Assembly: GCA_038236965.1 (NCBI GenBank) | Contig: JBBRZF010000152.1 | Location: forward strand, 1-8,605 | Length of the DNA: 8,605 nt | DNA from: JBBRZF01 sp038236965 | GTDB lineage: Bacteria > Acidobacteriota > Terriglobia > Terriglobales > Acidobacteriaceae | Reading direction: 5' to 3' | Notes under the pieces: generated by a model | Told to the model about the DNA's origin: nothing | The model's input: the letters and a program-made list of their open reading frames with translations, nothing else | Databases searched by the model: none | Shown: positions 1 through 5,487 of the stretch, piece after piece | How the letters are laid out: each line of letters begins with the position of its first letter | How positions within the stretch are numbered: position 1 is the stretch's first letter | Translations under genes and position numbers: made by a program

Positions 1-132
1 CAGAGGGTGGATTCGACTGCGGCGCAAAAGCGCGCCTCCGCTCCATGACAAGTTTGAGGTCATCCAACGTCGCAGAGGAGAGTCCAAAGCAAACGTCAAA
101 GGCTTGAGTGGCGCGACTAAAGTGTTCGCGAT

Positions 133-159
133 TTAGCACTCGTGAATTGAGGGTGCTGA
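133..159. promoter_or_regulatory. CIRCE operator (HrcA-binding inverted repeat)
   Basis: The element is TTAGCACTC, nine bases, then GGGTGCTGA. The known CIRCE consensus is TTAGCACTC-N9-GAGTGCTAA, so the left arm matches 9 of 9, the spacer has the exact length, and the right arm matches 7 of 9. HrcA binds CIRCE as a dimer and represses chaperone genes (groESL, hrcA-grpE-dnaK) until heat shock. Here no chaperone gene adjoins it. The nearest downstream + strand gene is the unknown protein at 348, 188 bases away. The palindrome does not show orientation, so a gene left of the window on the - strand could be the real target. The two right-arm mismatches could weaken binding. Confidence 0.75.
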
Positions 160-331
160 TGAAATGCGCTAACGCCAGTGGCTGCCGTGTTTTGGCTGCA
201 ACCATTTTGACCGGCAACACACTCCAACTCTAGCACCCCTGAAAAGTCGTGAGCAACGCGGCATTTAACGCTTGCGCGCGGAGAAGGACTGCGCTATCTA
301 CTCACATCACATTCGCGTGTGAGAGCGCTTC

Positions 332-339
332 GGAGGAGG
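332..339 (+). promoter_or_regulatory. Strong Shine-Dalgarno that sets the start at 348
   Basis: GGAGGAGG lies 8 bases before the ATG at 348. The same frame is open back to a GTG at 249, but that codon has no comparable ribosome-binding site and the extra 33 residues are low in protein character, so 348 is preferred. Confidence 0.8.
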
Positions 340-347
340 AACTTTTG

Positions 348-905
348 ATGGGAACGATTCCGGAGGAGCATCCGTTGCGGCAGTTATTCATGGAGCTGGT
401 GAGCTCGCACTTCGACCACGAGATAGGCCTGCGCGACCCAGCGGTGAAGAGCTACGTGGCGAACATGTTGACCGAGTTCTGCGATACGCGGCAACTCTAT
501 CAGCTACGCAATAGCGAAGCCCGGGAGTTGCACGATGTGGGGGAGATGTTGATCGAGTCGGATCCGGTGTATGGGGATGCGCCGTCGTTCGATCGCGAAC
601 GCCAGGTGCGCAAACACATTGGCGATTACGCGCTCTTCTTTGCCGGAATGTTTCCGGAGAGCATCAACCATATGCGTCTGCGTCGGCAACGGTTGGAGAA
701 TTTTGTCGATTGGATGAAGGCGGGAAAAGAGAGCTATTACATCGTGTCGAAGTTTGAAGAGTTTGAATACAAGAAGGTGGCGCCGCTGTTTGCAAAGCTG
801 GCGAACGAGTTCGAGGCCTGCGTCTTCGGATTGAACATGGTGAAGAATGACCTAAGGGAACAGCAGCATCCGATCATGCGCAGAGCGGACGAAATCATCA
901 TGTAG
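348..905 (+). CDS. Conserved hypothetical protein, acidobacterial type (185 aa)
   Basis: Function unknown. The 185-residue product begins MGTIPEEHPLRQLF and is soluble, charged and mostly helical in appearance, with no signal peptide or membrane segment. From memory it resembles a conserved-hypothetical type in Acidobacteriota that shares the MGTIPEEHPLR start, a central segment FDRERQVRKHIGDYALFFAG (residues 81-100) and a later GKESYYIVS segment (127-135). I know of no assigned activity and see no metal-binding or nucleotide-binding motif. The start at 348 is chosen for its strong Shine-Dalgarno over the in-frame GTG at 249. The gene stands alone: a CIRCE element lies 188 bases upstream and the next gene converges on it. 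If CIRCE acts here, the protein would belong to the HrcA heat-shock regulon, which is inference. The reading frame is confident, the family resemblance moderate, the role unknown. Confidence 0.85.
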   Translation: MGTIPEEHPLRQLFMELVSSHFDHEIGLRDPAVKSYVANMLTEFCDTRQLYQLRNSEARELHDVGEMLIESDPVYGDAPSFDRERQVRKHIGDYALFFAGMFPESINHMRLRRQRLENFVDWMKAGKESYYIVSKFEEFEYKKVAPLFAKLANEFEACVFGLNMVKNDLREQQHPIMRRADEIIM

Positions 906-935
906 GAGGCTTCCGCCAGGAGCGAAACACCCAAC

Positions 936-998
936 CTGCATCCTCCAAAGCTGCTAACCTGTGCTGGCCTGAGTGCAATTCGAGCAGCATTCATGCAG
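936..998. repeat. Nested inverted repeats in a convergent gap
   Basis: CTGCAT (936-941) pairs with ATGCAG (993-998), and inside it GCTGCT (950-955) pairs with AGCAGC (983-988). Together they could fold as an interrupted hairpin with a 27-base loop, followed by the T-rich TCTTTATTAATT. It lies between two convergent genes, where a terminator is expected, but the stem is broken and the loop long, so this is a weak candidate. The rest of 906-1161 holds two more small inverted repeats (1053-1058/1068-1073 and 1104-1108/1115-1119) and a 10-bp direct duplication AATAGCGGT (1126-1134 and 1136-1144), and no gene. Confidence 0.3.
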
Positions 999-1161
999 TC
1001 TTTATTAATTCCTTACGAAGCGAGGGAAACTACCGCTCGGGCGTCGGGTTAACTCAATATCCCAAAGATTGAGAGACGCAATGTGGTTCTCTGAGAGCAA
1101 GTTCACCTTTTTCGAGGTGCCGTTGAATAGCGGTCAATAGCGGTATTGAGAAGACGTCGAA

Positions 1162-1416
1162 TTAGTGGATCATCGTCCAGATGCGAAATAGTTCGTAACT
1201 CGCCACAAAAATACCGACGCAAAAATAAAGGTTGCGGACGGTTTCCTGCTTGGGCGCTTCGGGAAGGTTGACCCCGCGCTGGCGGGCGAGCACGACGAGA
1301 GCTTGATCTTGCGCGACAATATAGTCGGACAGCGGCTTATGAAAGAGCGAGATGAGCAGCCCCAGCGCCAGTCTTGTGATTTCGGTGAGCATAACAGCGA
1401 TGCTAATGTGAGACAT
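1162..1416 (-). CDS. Small two-helix membrane protein, function unknown (84 aa)
   Basis: The product starts MSHISIAVMLTEITRLALG. It has two hydrophobic stretches, about residues 3-23 and 67-83, joined by a soluble linker (HKPLSDYIVAQDQALVVLAR and following) that ends in a conserved-looking KQETVRNLYF. This looks like a small inner-membrane protein with both helices spanning. I do not recognise a family. I chose the ATG at 1416 because GAGAGG sits four bases before it; the frame also allows a TTG at 1428, four codons upstream, that would use up that site. The gene is divergent from the zinc-ribbon operon across a 125-base spacer and convergent with the gene ending at 905. The overlapping + strand frame at 1303-1545 is a shadow of it. 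Coding is supported by the hydrophobic pattern and the ribosome-binding site, not by homology. Confidence 0.6.
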   Translation of the reverse strand: MSHISIAVMLTEITRLALGLLISLFHKPLSDYIVAQDQALVVLARQRGVNLPEAPKQETVRNLYFCVGIFVASYELFRIWTMIH

Positions 1417-1440
1417 AGAACCTCTCAATACGGCGAAGAA

Positions 1441-1469
1441 CCTAAATCGCTGCTGGTTCGAGCTTTAGG
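1441..1469. repeat. Dyad in the divergent spacer, possible operator
   Basis: CCTAAATCG (1441-1449) pairs with CGA-gc-TTTAGG (1459-1469): six outer pairs, a two-base bulge and three inner pairs. It sits between the divergent small membrane gene and the zinc-ribbon operon. It could be an operator or a hairpin in the leader of the - strand gene. No known regulator motif is matched. Confidence 0.3.
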
Positions 1470-1507
1470 CTGCTTGCCGAGGCTGCATCCAGCGGGGAGC
1501 CGCAACG

Positions 1508-1516
1508 TGCTAGAAT
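1508..1516 (+). promoter_or_regulatory. Candidate extended -10 promoter of the zinc-ribbon operon
   Basis: TGCTAGAAT is an extended -10 motif (TGn followed by TAGAAT, 5 of 6 matches to TATAAT). No good -35 lies at 17 bp, which is tolerated for extended -10 promoters. Transcription would start near 1523 and leave a leader of roughly 19 nt with no obvious Shine-Dalgarno. Confidence 0.35.
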
Positions 1517-1541
1517 TTTCCACAGCAATCCTATCGAAAAC

Positions 1542-2618
1542 ATGAATTCAGACCTCACAAAACTCTTCGAAATGCAGCAAGTCGATGCCGAAATAGCTCG
1601 TTTGGCCGCCGAAGTGGCCGCTTTGCCTAAACGCGTCACCCTGATCGAGTCGCAGCTAGCGTCTTCGAAAGAGAAGGTCGAGAAGGCAAAAGCCACAATC
1701 AAGGCAGATGAAGTCGCGCGCCGCAAATACGAGGGCGATATTCAGTCGCACCAGGAGAAGATCGCGAAATTCCGCGATCAATCGAGTGCGGTGAAGACAA
1801 ACGACCAGTTCAAAGCGCTGCTCCAGGAGATTTCTTTCGCAGAAAAGGCGATCCGCGAGCTGGAAGACAAAATCCTGGAAACGATGGAGCTCTCGGAGAA
1901 AAAAAACACGGCGGTGAAAGAGGCCGAAGGTCTATTGAAGACCGAGTCGGTCGCCGTGGAGAAGGAAAAATCAGAAGCACGAGCGCGCACCGCGAAAGAC
2001 GAAGCGGAACTGAAGTTGCTTCGCGAGAAGCGCGATAAGTTGCGCGTTGGCATTGACGAGAAACTGCTGGCGCATTACGAGCGCATCTTCAAGCATCGCG
2101 GCTACGCACTGGTGGAAGCGCGCGAACAGCGCTGTACCGGGTGCCAGGTAATGCTGCGGCCGCAGGTTTTCAATGAGCTGATGAACGATATCGTTCACAC
2201 GTGCGATTCCTGCAGCCGAATCCTCTTCTATGACCCTGCAAACGCCGAACCGGAGAAGGAAGTAAAAACAAAGGCGCGTGGCGGGAAATCAAGTTCGGTA
2301 GCGCTGGAGCGGTCGTGGGTGTACCTTTCGAATCGCAGTGCGAACGGCATCTTTGCGGTGCTGACGAATGCGAAAGGGAGTTGCAGTCTGCGCATCTACG
2401 ACGCTACTTCCGGACGATCACTGGAGCCTATCCAGCGAGTCAAAGGTCAGATCTACCAAAAGGCTTTTTCGGAGTATGTGACGGAAGGACGTCCGCTCTT
2501 TGTGGACGAGATACCCGATCTGGACAGCATCGCCAAGGAAGAGCTTCCCGCCGGGTTGCTGGCGGAATTGCAGAGCCAGGTTCCGGACCGAAATCGGACG
2601 GTCGAGGGCACTCAGTAG
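1542..2618 (+). CDS. C4-type zinc-ribbon coiled-coil protein with C-terminal extension (358 aa)
   Basis: Belongs to the COG1579 type of predicted nucleic-acid-binding zinc-ribbon proteins, whose precise function is not established. Residues 1-185 are a long heptad-rich helical hairpin, beginning MNSDLTKLFEMQQVDAEIAR and rich in Glu, Lys and Ala. The family's conserved helix-hairpin middle is visible as AVKTNDQFKALLQEI (83-97). Next come two zinc knuckles, RCTGC (Cys198, Cys201) and HTCDSC (Cys221, Cys224), followed by RILFY, the usual family end near residue 230. After a charged linker (235-250), about 100 further residues follow, starting near SWVYLSNRSANG and ending near residue 350. Family members are typically about 240-260 residues, so this is an added domain I do not recognise. 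It is the first gene of a tight cluster, with the TPR gene 16 bases downstream. There is no clear Shine-Dalgarno before the ATG. Confidence 0.92.
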   Translation: MNSDLTKLFEMQQVDAEIARLAAEVAALPKRVTLIESQLASSKEKVEKAKATIKADEVARRKYEGDIQSHQEKIAKFRDQSSAVKTNDQFKALLQEISFAEKAIRELEDKILETMELSEKKNTAVKEAEGLLKTESVAVEKEKSEARARTAKDEAELKLLREKRDKLRVGIDEKLLAHYERIFKHRGYALVEAREQRCTGCQVMLRPQVFNELMNDIVHTCDSCSRILFYDPANAEPEKEVKTKARGGKSSSVALERSWVYLSNRSANGIFAVLTNAKGSCSLRIYDATSGRSLEPIQRVKGQIYQKAFSEYVTEGRPLFVDEIPDLDSIAKEELPAGLLAELQSQVPDRNRTVEGTQ

Positions 2619-2634
2619 CTTTCGAAGGGGGATT

Positions 2635-3723
2635 ATGCGGCTCCGCAGCAGTTTGCTAGCACTGTTTGTATTCGCATTGCTTGCCGATCTTGCGCTCTGG
2701 GCTCAATCTACTGTCGAACTCCGCATCAATCTTGTGTACTCCAATTCCGGCCCCGGTAGCTCGACGGGGCAGCCCACAGTTGATTCTCGCAGCGGCGCTG
2801 GAGTAGGGGAACAGGCCCGCGGAGGAGTTTCGAATATGCAGATACGAGTCCAGGTGTTGAACAGCGACGGTTCGACCGTGGGCGAACAGTCGCCTAATTC
2901 AGAGGGTCTAGTGCGAATGCGGGTGTTGGGCTCGGTAGGGTCGGGTCTACGCCGGGAGTACGCTGTTTACCGGATCCGAGTGTTTGGTGCTGAGATCGAC
3001 GAAGCTTGGTTGGAGGATGTAGAGCCCGGTCGGGGCGGATCGATGGTCACCATCCAGATTCACCGCAAGGGCGATAAAGAACACGAAGAGAAAGGCGGCG
3101 GCGCGACGGTTTCTGCTGCCAGCTTGGCGGCACCACCGAAGGCACAGAACGAGCTCGAAAAGGGGAACGATTTCCTGGCTAAGAAGGATTACGTAAGCGC
3201 ACTGGCACACTTCCAGAAGGCGACCGACATTTATCCCAAGTTCGACCAGGCGTGGAACAATCTCGGAGTGGTCAAGGTAAAGATGGGCGACACTACGGGC
3301 GGACAAGCAGCTTTCCAGAAGGCGCTCGATACGAATGACAAGTTCGCTCGGGCCTACGTCAACCTGGCGCGCATCGACATGATGAACCACGATTACGCAA
3401 AGGCCGGTGAGAGGCTCACAAAATCGCTGTCGTTGGAGCCACTCAATCCTGACGCGTTGTCGATGTCTTGCGAAGCTGCACTGATCGAGGGCAAGACAAC
3501 CGAAGTAGTAAGCGCCTCAGTTCGGCTACATTCCTTGCCGCACGAAGGCTACGCTCTTTGCCACTTCGCGGCTGGGCTGGCTTATACGAATCTGAATAAG
3601 CCTGAGGATGCGGTGAAAGAGTACGAGATGTTTGTGAAGGAAACTCCCGGCGATTCCGCGCTCGTGCAAAAGGCACAGGCGAATATCGCCGAACTCAATA
3701 AGCAGTCGACCATTCAAAAATAA
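2635..3723 (+). CDS. Secreted or periplasmic TPR-repeat protein (362 aa)
   Basis: Residues 1-23 are a Sec signal peptide (MRLRSSLLALFVFALLADLA, then LWA|Q as likely cleavage), so the protein is exported. A Gly/Ser-rich linker (36-65) leads to a beta-rich segment (about 67-145, MQIRVQVLNSDGST onward) that looks like a small immunoglobulin-like or regulatory beta-sandwich domain; that identification is tentative. From 170 there are TPR repeats: 170-203, 204-237, 238-271, a degenerate one, and 306-339, with the usual WNNLGV, YVNLAR and AFQKAL signatures. TPR arrays mediate protein-protein contact, so a scaffold or envelope-complex role is likely, partner unknown. The frame is open upstream to 2500 inside the preceding gene, but AAGGGGGA just before the ATG at 2635 and the signal peptide starting there fix the start. 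It lies 16 bases after the zinc-ribbon gene and 4 before the methyltransferase gene. Confidence 0.9.
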   Translation: MRLRSSLLALFVFALLADLALWAQSTVELRINLVYSNSGPGSSTGQPTVDSRSGAGVGEQARGGVSNMQIRVQVLNSDGSTVGEQSPNSEGLVRMRVLGSVGSGLRREYAVYRIRVFGAEIDEAWLEDVEPGRGGSMVTIQIHRKGDKEHEEKGGGATVSAASLAAPPKAQNELEKGNDFLAKKDYVSALAHFQKATDIYPKFDQAWNNLGVVKVKMGDTTGGQAAFQKALDTNDKFARAYVNLARIDMMNHDYAKAGERLTKSLSLEPLNPDALSMSCEAALIEGKTTEVVSASVRLHSLPHEGYALCHFAAGLAYTNLNKPEDAVKEYEMFVKETPGDSALVQKAQANIAELNKQSTIQK

Positions 3724-3727
3724 TCCT

Positions 3728-4960
3728 TTGACTACAGAACGCAATTCCAATCCGCGAGTCGTTATTACAGCCCGCGCCGCGGCACGTTTGCGCGGCGGGC
3801 ATGTGTGGGTCTATCGGTCGGACATCAAGACCGAACCGAAGCCGGTTCCGAAGCACGGACTGGTGTCGGTGCACGACGAGCGCAGCCACTTCTATGGGAC
3901 CGCGCTATATAGCAGCGCGTCGCAGATAGCTATACGGCTCATATCGCCAGTCGCGGTGGATGCGAAGGAGTTCCCGGCCTTGCTGCGGCAGCGCGTGGCC
4001 GATGCGGTTTCCTACCGCAAGCGCCTGGTTCGCGATACGGACGCTTATCGCGTCATATTCAGCGAGGCGGACTTTCTTCCCGGCTTGATCGTGGACCGTT
4101 ACGGCGACCTGCTGACGTTCCAGGTGCTGACACAGGCGCTGGATTCGGATGCGATGCGCGAGGCTTATGTCGGCGCGCTGGTAAAGGAACTGGCTCCGGC
4201 GACGATCATGGAGCGGGTGGAAGAGCGCGTCCGCGAGCTGGAACAGTTACCGAAGCGCGAGTCGCAAGTGGTGTACACGCGCGATGGCCTTGAGACGAAG
4301 GGCGTGGAGGCAAACACAACGTTCACGATGAGCGGTCTGCGCTTCCAGATGGATGCGCTCGGTGGACAGAAGACTGGTGCGTTCCTTGACCAACGGGAGA
4401 ATTATGCCGCGGCCGCGAAGTATGCGAGTGGTCGTGCGCTGGACGTCTTCTGCTATCAGGGCGGGTTTGCCCTGCATTTGGCGCGTGTCTGCGAGAAGGT
4501 GATAGGCGTCGATTCCTCGCGTCCGGCATTGGAAGCGGCAGAAGAGAACGCGAAGGCTAATGCCGCGCAGTTTGGCGGACACGAGATCGAGTGGATAGAG
4601 GCCAATGCCTTCGATCTGCTGCGCGATTATTCCGACGCAGGCGAGAAGTTCGGCACGGTTGTTCTGGATCCGCCAGCGTTTGCGAAGTCGAAGAAGAATC
4701 TGGAAACGGCGATGCGCGGATACAAAGAGCTGAACCTTCGCGGCCTGAAGATGCTGAAGCCGGGCGGAACTTTTGTTACCTGTTCCTGCTCGTTCCACGT
4801 GGGCGAGAGCGATTTCCGGGAGATGCTTTCCGGAGCGGCCGTGGACGCGAAGCGGCAGGTGCGGATATTGGAGGCTCGCGGTGCGTCGCTCGACCATCCG
4901 AATCTGCTGACGGTTCCGGAGACAGCGTACCTGAAGTGTGTGATTGCCGAAGTCAGATAG
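3728..4960 (+). CDS. rlmI: RlmI-type 23S rRNA m5C methyltransferase (410 aa)
   Basis: Class I SAM-dependent RNA methyltransferase of the RlmI (YccW) family, which in Escherichia coli makes 5-methylcytosine at position 1962 of 23S rRNA. An N-terminal PUA domain covers about residues 10-85 (RVVITARAAARLRGGHVWVY). A linker beta-strand region carries the family signature GGQKTGAFLDQRENY (212-226). The Rossmann methyltransferase domain follows: SAM-binding motif I LDVFCYQGGFALH (238-250), the acidic end of strand 2 at VIGVDSS (258-264), motif IV LDPPAF (313-318), and TCSCS (351-355) supplying the catalytic cysteine. The C-terminus ETAYLKC is typical. Length is close to the roughly 396 residues of the E. 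coli enzyme. The start is a TTG four bases after the TPR stop, with no Shine-Dalgarno, suggesting translational coupling; no ATG lies nearby and the PUA domain needs this start. The family is certain; the exact target cytosine is inferred. Confidence 0.93.
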   Translation: MTTERNSNPRVVITARAAARLRGGHVWVYRSDIKTEPKPVPKHGLVSVHDERSHFYGTALYSSASQIAIRLISPVAVDAKEFPALLRQRVADAVSYRKRLVRDTDAYRVIFSEADFLPGLIVDRYGDLLTFQVLTQALDSDAMREAYVGALVKELAPATIMERVEERVRELEQLPKRESQVVYTRDGLETKGVEANTTFTMSGLRFQMDALGGQKTGAFLDQRENYAAAAKYASGRALDVFCYQGGFALHLARVCEKVIGVDSSRPALEAAEENAKANAAQFGGHEIEWIEANAFDLLRDYSDAGEKFGTVVLDPPAFAKSKKNLETAMRGYKELNLRGLKMLKPGGTFVTCSCSFHVGESDFREMLSGAAVDAKRQVRILEARGASLDHPNLLTVPETAYLKCVIAEVR

Positions 4961-4963
4961 GTT

Positions 4964-4996
4964 TGGGGTGTTTCAGGGACCCTCCCCCACCTTTTT
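4964..4996 (+). terminator. Weak candidate terminator after the operon
   Basis: TGGGG (4964-4968) can pair with CCCCA (4985-4989), followed shortly by five T residues (4992-4996), directly after the rlmI stop. The stem is short and the loop 16 bases, so this is at best a weak terminator. It is part of a 28-base tract (4980-5007) that is pyrimidine except for one A. Confidence 0.25.
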
Positions 4997-5048
4997 CCTC
5001 TCTTTCTGGTGCCTTGTTTTCAAAGGGTTAGCGAGATATTGTCCGCAA

Positions 5049-5091
5049 AATATTGAAAACATTGGTGTTAGATATTATAATATTGGAAACA
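5049..5091. repeat. 13-bp direct repeat at 30-bp offset over the promoter
   Basis: AATATTGAAAACA (5049-5061) recurs as AATATTGGAAACA (5079-5091) with one mismatch. The offset of 30 bp is close to three helical turns. A shorter ATATTG also occurs at 5036-5041. Between the copies, and overlapping the -10 box, is a perfect 12-bp palindrome ATATTATAATAT (5072-5083). The arrangement could bind a regulator side by side on one DNA face, but simple AT-richness is an alternative. Confidence 0.5.
5053..5081 (+). promoter_or_regulatory. Near-consensus sigma-70 promoter
   Basis: TTGAAA (5053-5058) and a perfect TATAAT (5076-5081) are separated by exactly 17 bp, the best-looking promoter in the window. 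Transcription should start near 5088 and would meet the terminator hairpin at 5107 after only about 20 nt. It therefore either makes a transcript of about 55 nt, or is the distant promoter of clpB with the hairpin acting as an attenuator. Confidence 0.65.
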
Positions 5092-5142
5092 AAGGACATA
5101 GAAAAAGGCCGTTCCTCTCAATGGAGGAGCGGCCTTTTCTTT
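5088..5142 (+). ncRNA. Possible ~55-nt transcript ending in an intrinsic terminator
   Basis: This call is inferred only from the promoter at 5053-5081 and the terminator at 5102-5142. The predicted RNA has an unpaired A-rich 5' end (GGAAACAAAGGACATAG), a GC-rich hairpin and a U tract, the layout of a minimal small RNA or an attenuated leader. It contains no plausible coding frame. It matches no RNA family I know, and the promoter could instead be fortuitous in AT-rich DNA. Confidence 0.35.
5102..5142. terminator. Strong bidirectional intrinsic terminator
   Basis: GGCCGTTCCTC (5107-5117) pairs with GAGGAGCGGCC (5124-5134): 11 pairs with one G-T wobble and a 6-base loop. It is flanked by AAAAA on the left and TTTTCTTT on the right, so it can work in both directions. 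It lies 142 bases after the rlmI stop and about 345 bases before clpB, and would stop transcripts of the upstream operon as well as those from the promoter at 5053. Confidence 0.9.
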
Positions 5143-5223
5143 AATTGATCCTATATCCAGTATGACACACTTGAGGGGTCCAACTGGACATGCAAGCGCG
5201 AAGAGAATTGTGTTTGTTATCAG

Positions 5224-5394
5224 ATGGATAGGGACTTTTTTCTGATGGAGGTACTTGACAAGTTTTTAGGGAACCGGAGAGTGCAAGATCAAAGAGTTCT
5301 GAAGTTAGTAGTCCCCGGAGTCGAAGGAGAAGGACAGGCGGGCGAGCGGTATTATCGAAGCGGCAGGCGACTGTCATCGAATCTGGGAAGGTGA
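5224..5394 (+). CDS. Possible small ORF upstream of clpB (56 codons)
   Basis: An uninterrupted frame starts at ATG 5224 (MDRDFFLMEVLDKFLGNRRV) and ends at TGA 5392-5394, giving 56 residues that are strongly charged with an Arg-rich C-terminus. The first 20 or so residues could form an amphipathic helix. There is no Shine-Dalgarno before the ATG or before the in-frame ATG at 5245, and I recognise no family. A 78-codon minus-strand frame (5141-5377) overlaps and is no more convincing. It could be a real leader or small protein, or a chance frame in spacer DNA. Confidence 0.2.
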   Translation: MDRDFFLMEVLDKFLGNRRVQDQRVLKLVVPGVEGEGQAGERYYRSGRRLSSNLGR

Positions 5395-5422
5395 CTGTGC
5401 TTCGTGCGCGGGTCCTTTTTTC

Positions 5423-5462
5423 ATTGAGTCATTGGGGTATTGAGTTATTGAGTCATTGAAAA
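5423..5462. repeat. Five-copy 8-bp tandem repeat next to the clpB ribosome-binding site
   Basis: Successive octamers read ATTGAGTC, ATTGGGGT, ATTGAGTT, ATTGAGTC, ATTGAAAA, so ATTG recurs exactly every 8 bp five times. The repeat ends 14 bases before the Shine-Dalgarno of clpB and would lie in the 5' untranslated region. Such octamers can expand or contract by slippage and could change leader length. No binding protein is implied by what I can see. Confidence 0.8.
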
Positions 5463-5487
5463 CAAGGCTGGCGTTTAGGAGATTGAG

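Larger units (their letters stand above)
1..347. other. Left-edge region without a convincing gene
   Basis: No frame here gives a recognisable protein. A minus-strand frame is open from an ATG at 205 to the window edge, but it runs straight through the CIRCE palindrome and matches nothing I know. The region holds the CIRCE operator (133-159) and two weak promoter-like arrangements on the + strand: GTCAAA (95-100) with TAAAGT (118-123) at 17 bp spacing, just upstream of CIRCE, and TTGACC (207-212) with TAGCAC (231-236) at 18 bp. Neither is close to consensus. The most likely role is the upstream regulatory region of the gene at 348. Confidence 0.5.
5143..5487. other. clpB upstream spacer
   Basis: This 345-base stretch between the terminator and clpB contains no CIRCE and no clear HspR HAIR or sigma-32 site. 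It has a perfect -35 hexamer TTGACA (5255-5260) inside a short palindrome ACTTG-A-CAAGT (5253-5263), but no matching -10 (AGAGTG at 17 bp). There is also a dyad GTCCA-ac-TGGAC (5178-5189), an inverted pair ATCAGA/TCTGAT around 5220-5246, the possible 56-codon ORF, and the octamer repeat. The promoter of clpB is not evident here. Confidence 0.5.

Noticed and set aside
1..205. Minus-strand frame open from ATG 205 to the left edge (68 codons)
   Set aside because: It runs through the CIRCE palindrome, has no clear ribosome-binding site and no recognisable sequence. An open run of this length is not rare at this GC content. A gene further left remains possible.
249..347. N-terminal extension of the 348 gene from GTG 249
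   Set aside because: No comparable ribosome-binding site; ATG 348 has GGAGGAGG at ideal spacing and starts the conserved MGTIPEEHPLR sequence.
2500..2634. Upstream extension of the TPR protein into the zinc-ribbon gene
   Set aside because: The signal peptide begins at the ATG at 2635, which has its own Shine-Dalgarno; the extension is an out-of-frame reading of the preceding gene.
4247..4897. 216-codon frame antisense to rlmI
   Set aside because: Shadow of the methyltransferase gene; no domain or ribosome-binding site.
5170..5196. HspR-type HAIR element (CTTGAG ... CAAG)
   Set aside because: Arms and spacing do not fit CTTGAGT-N7-ACTCAAG; only four bases match on the right side.
5255..5283. 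sigma-70 promoter with TTGACA upstream of clpB
   Set aside because: The -35 is perfect but the sequence at 17-18 bp (AGAGTG or GAGTGC) does not resemble a -10.
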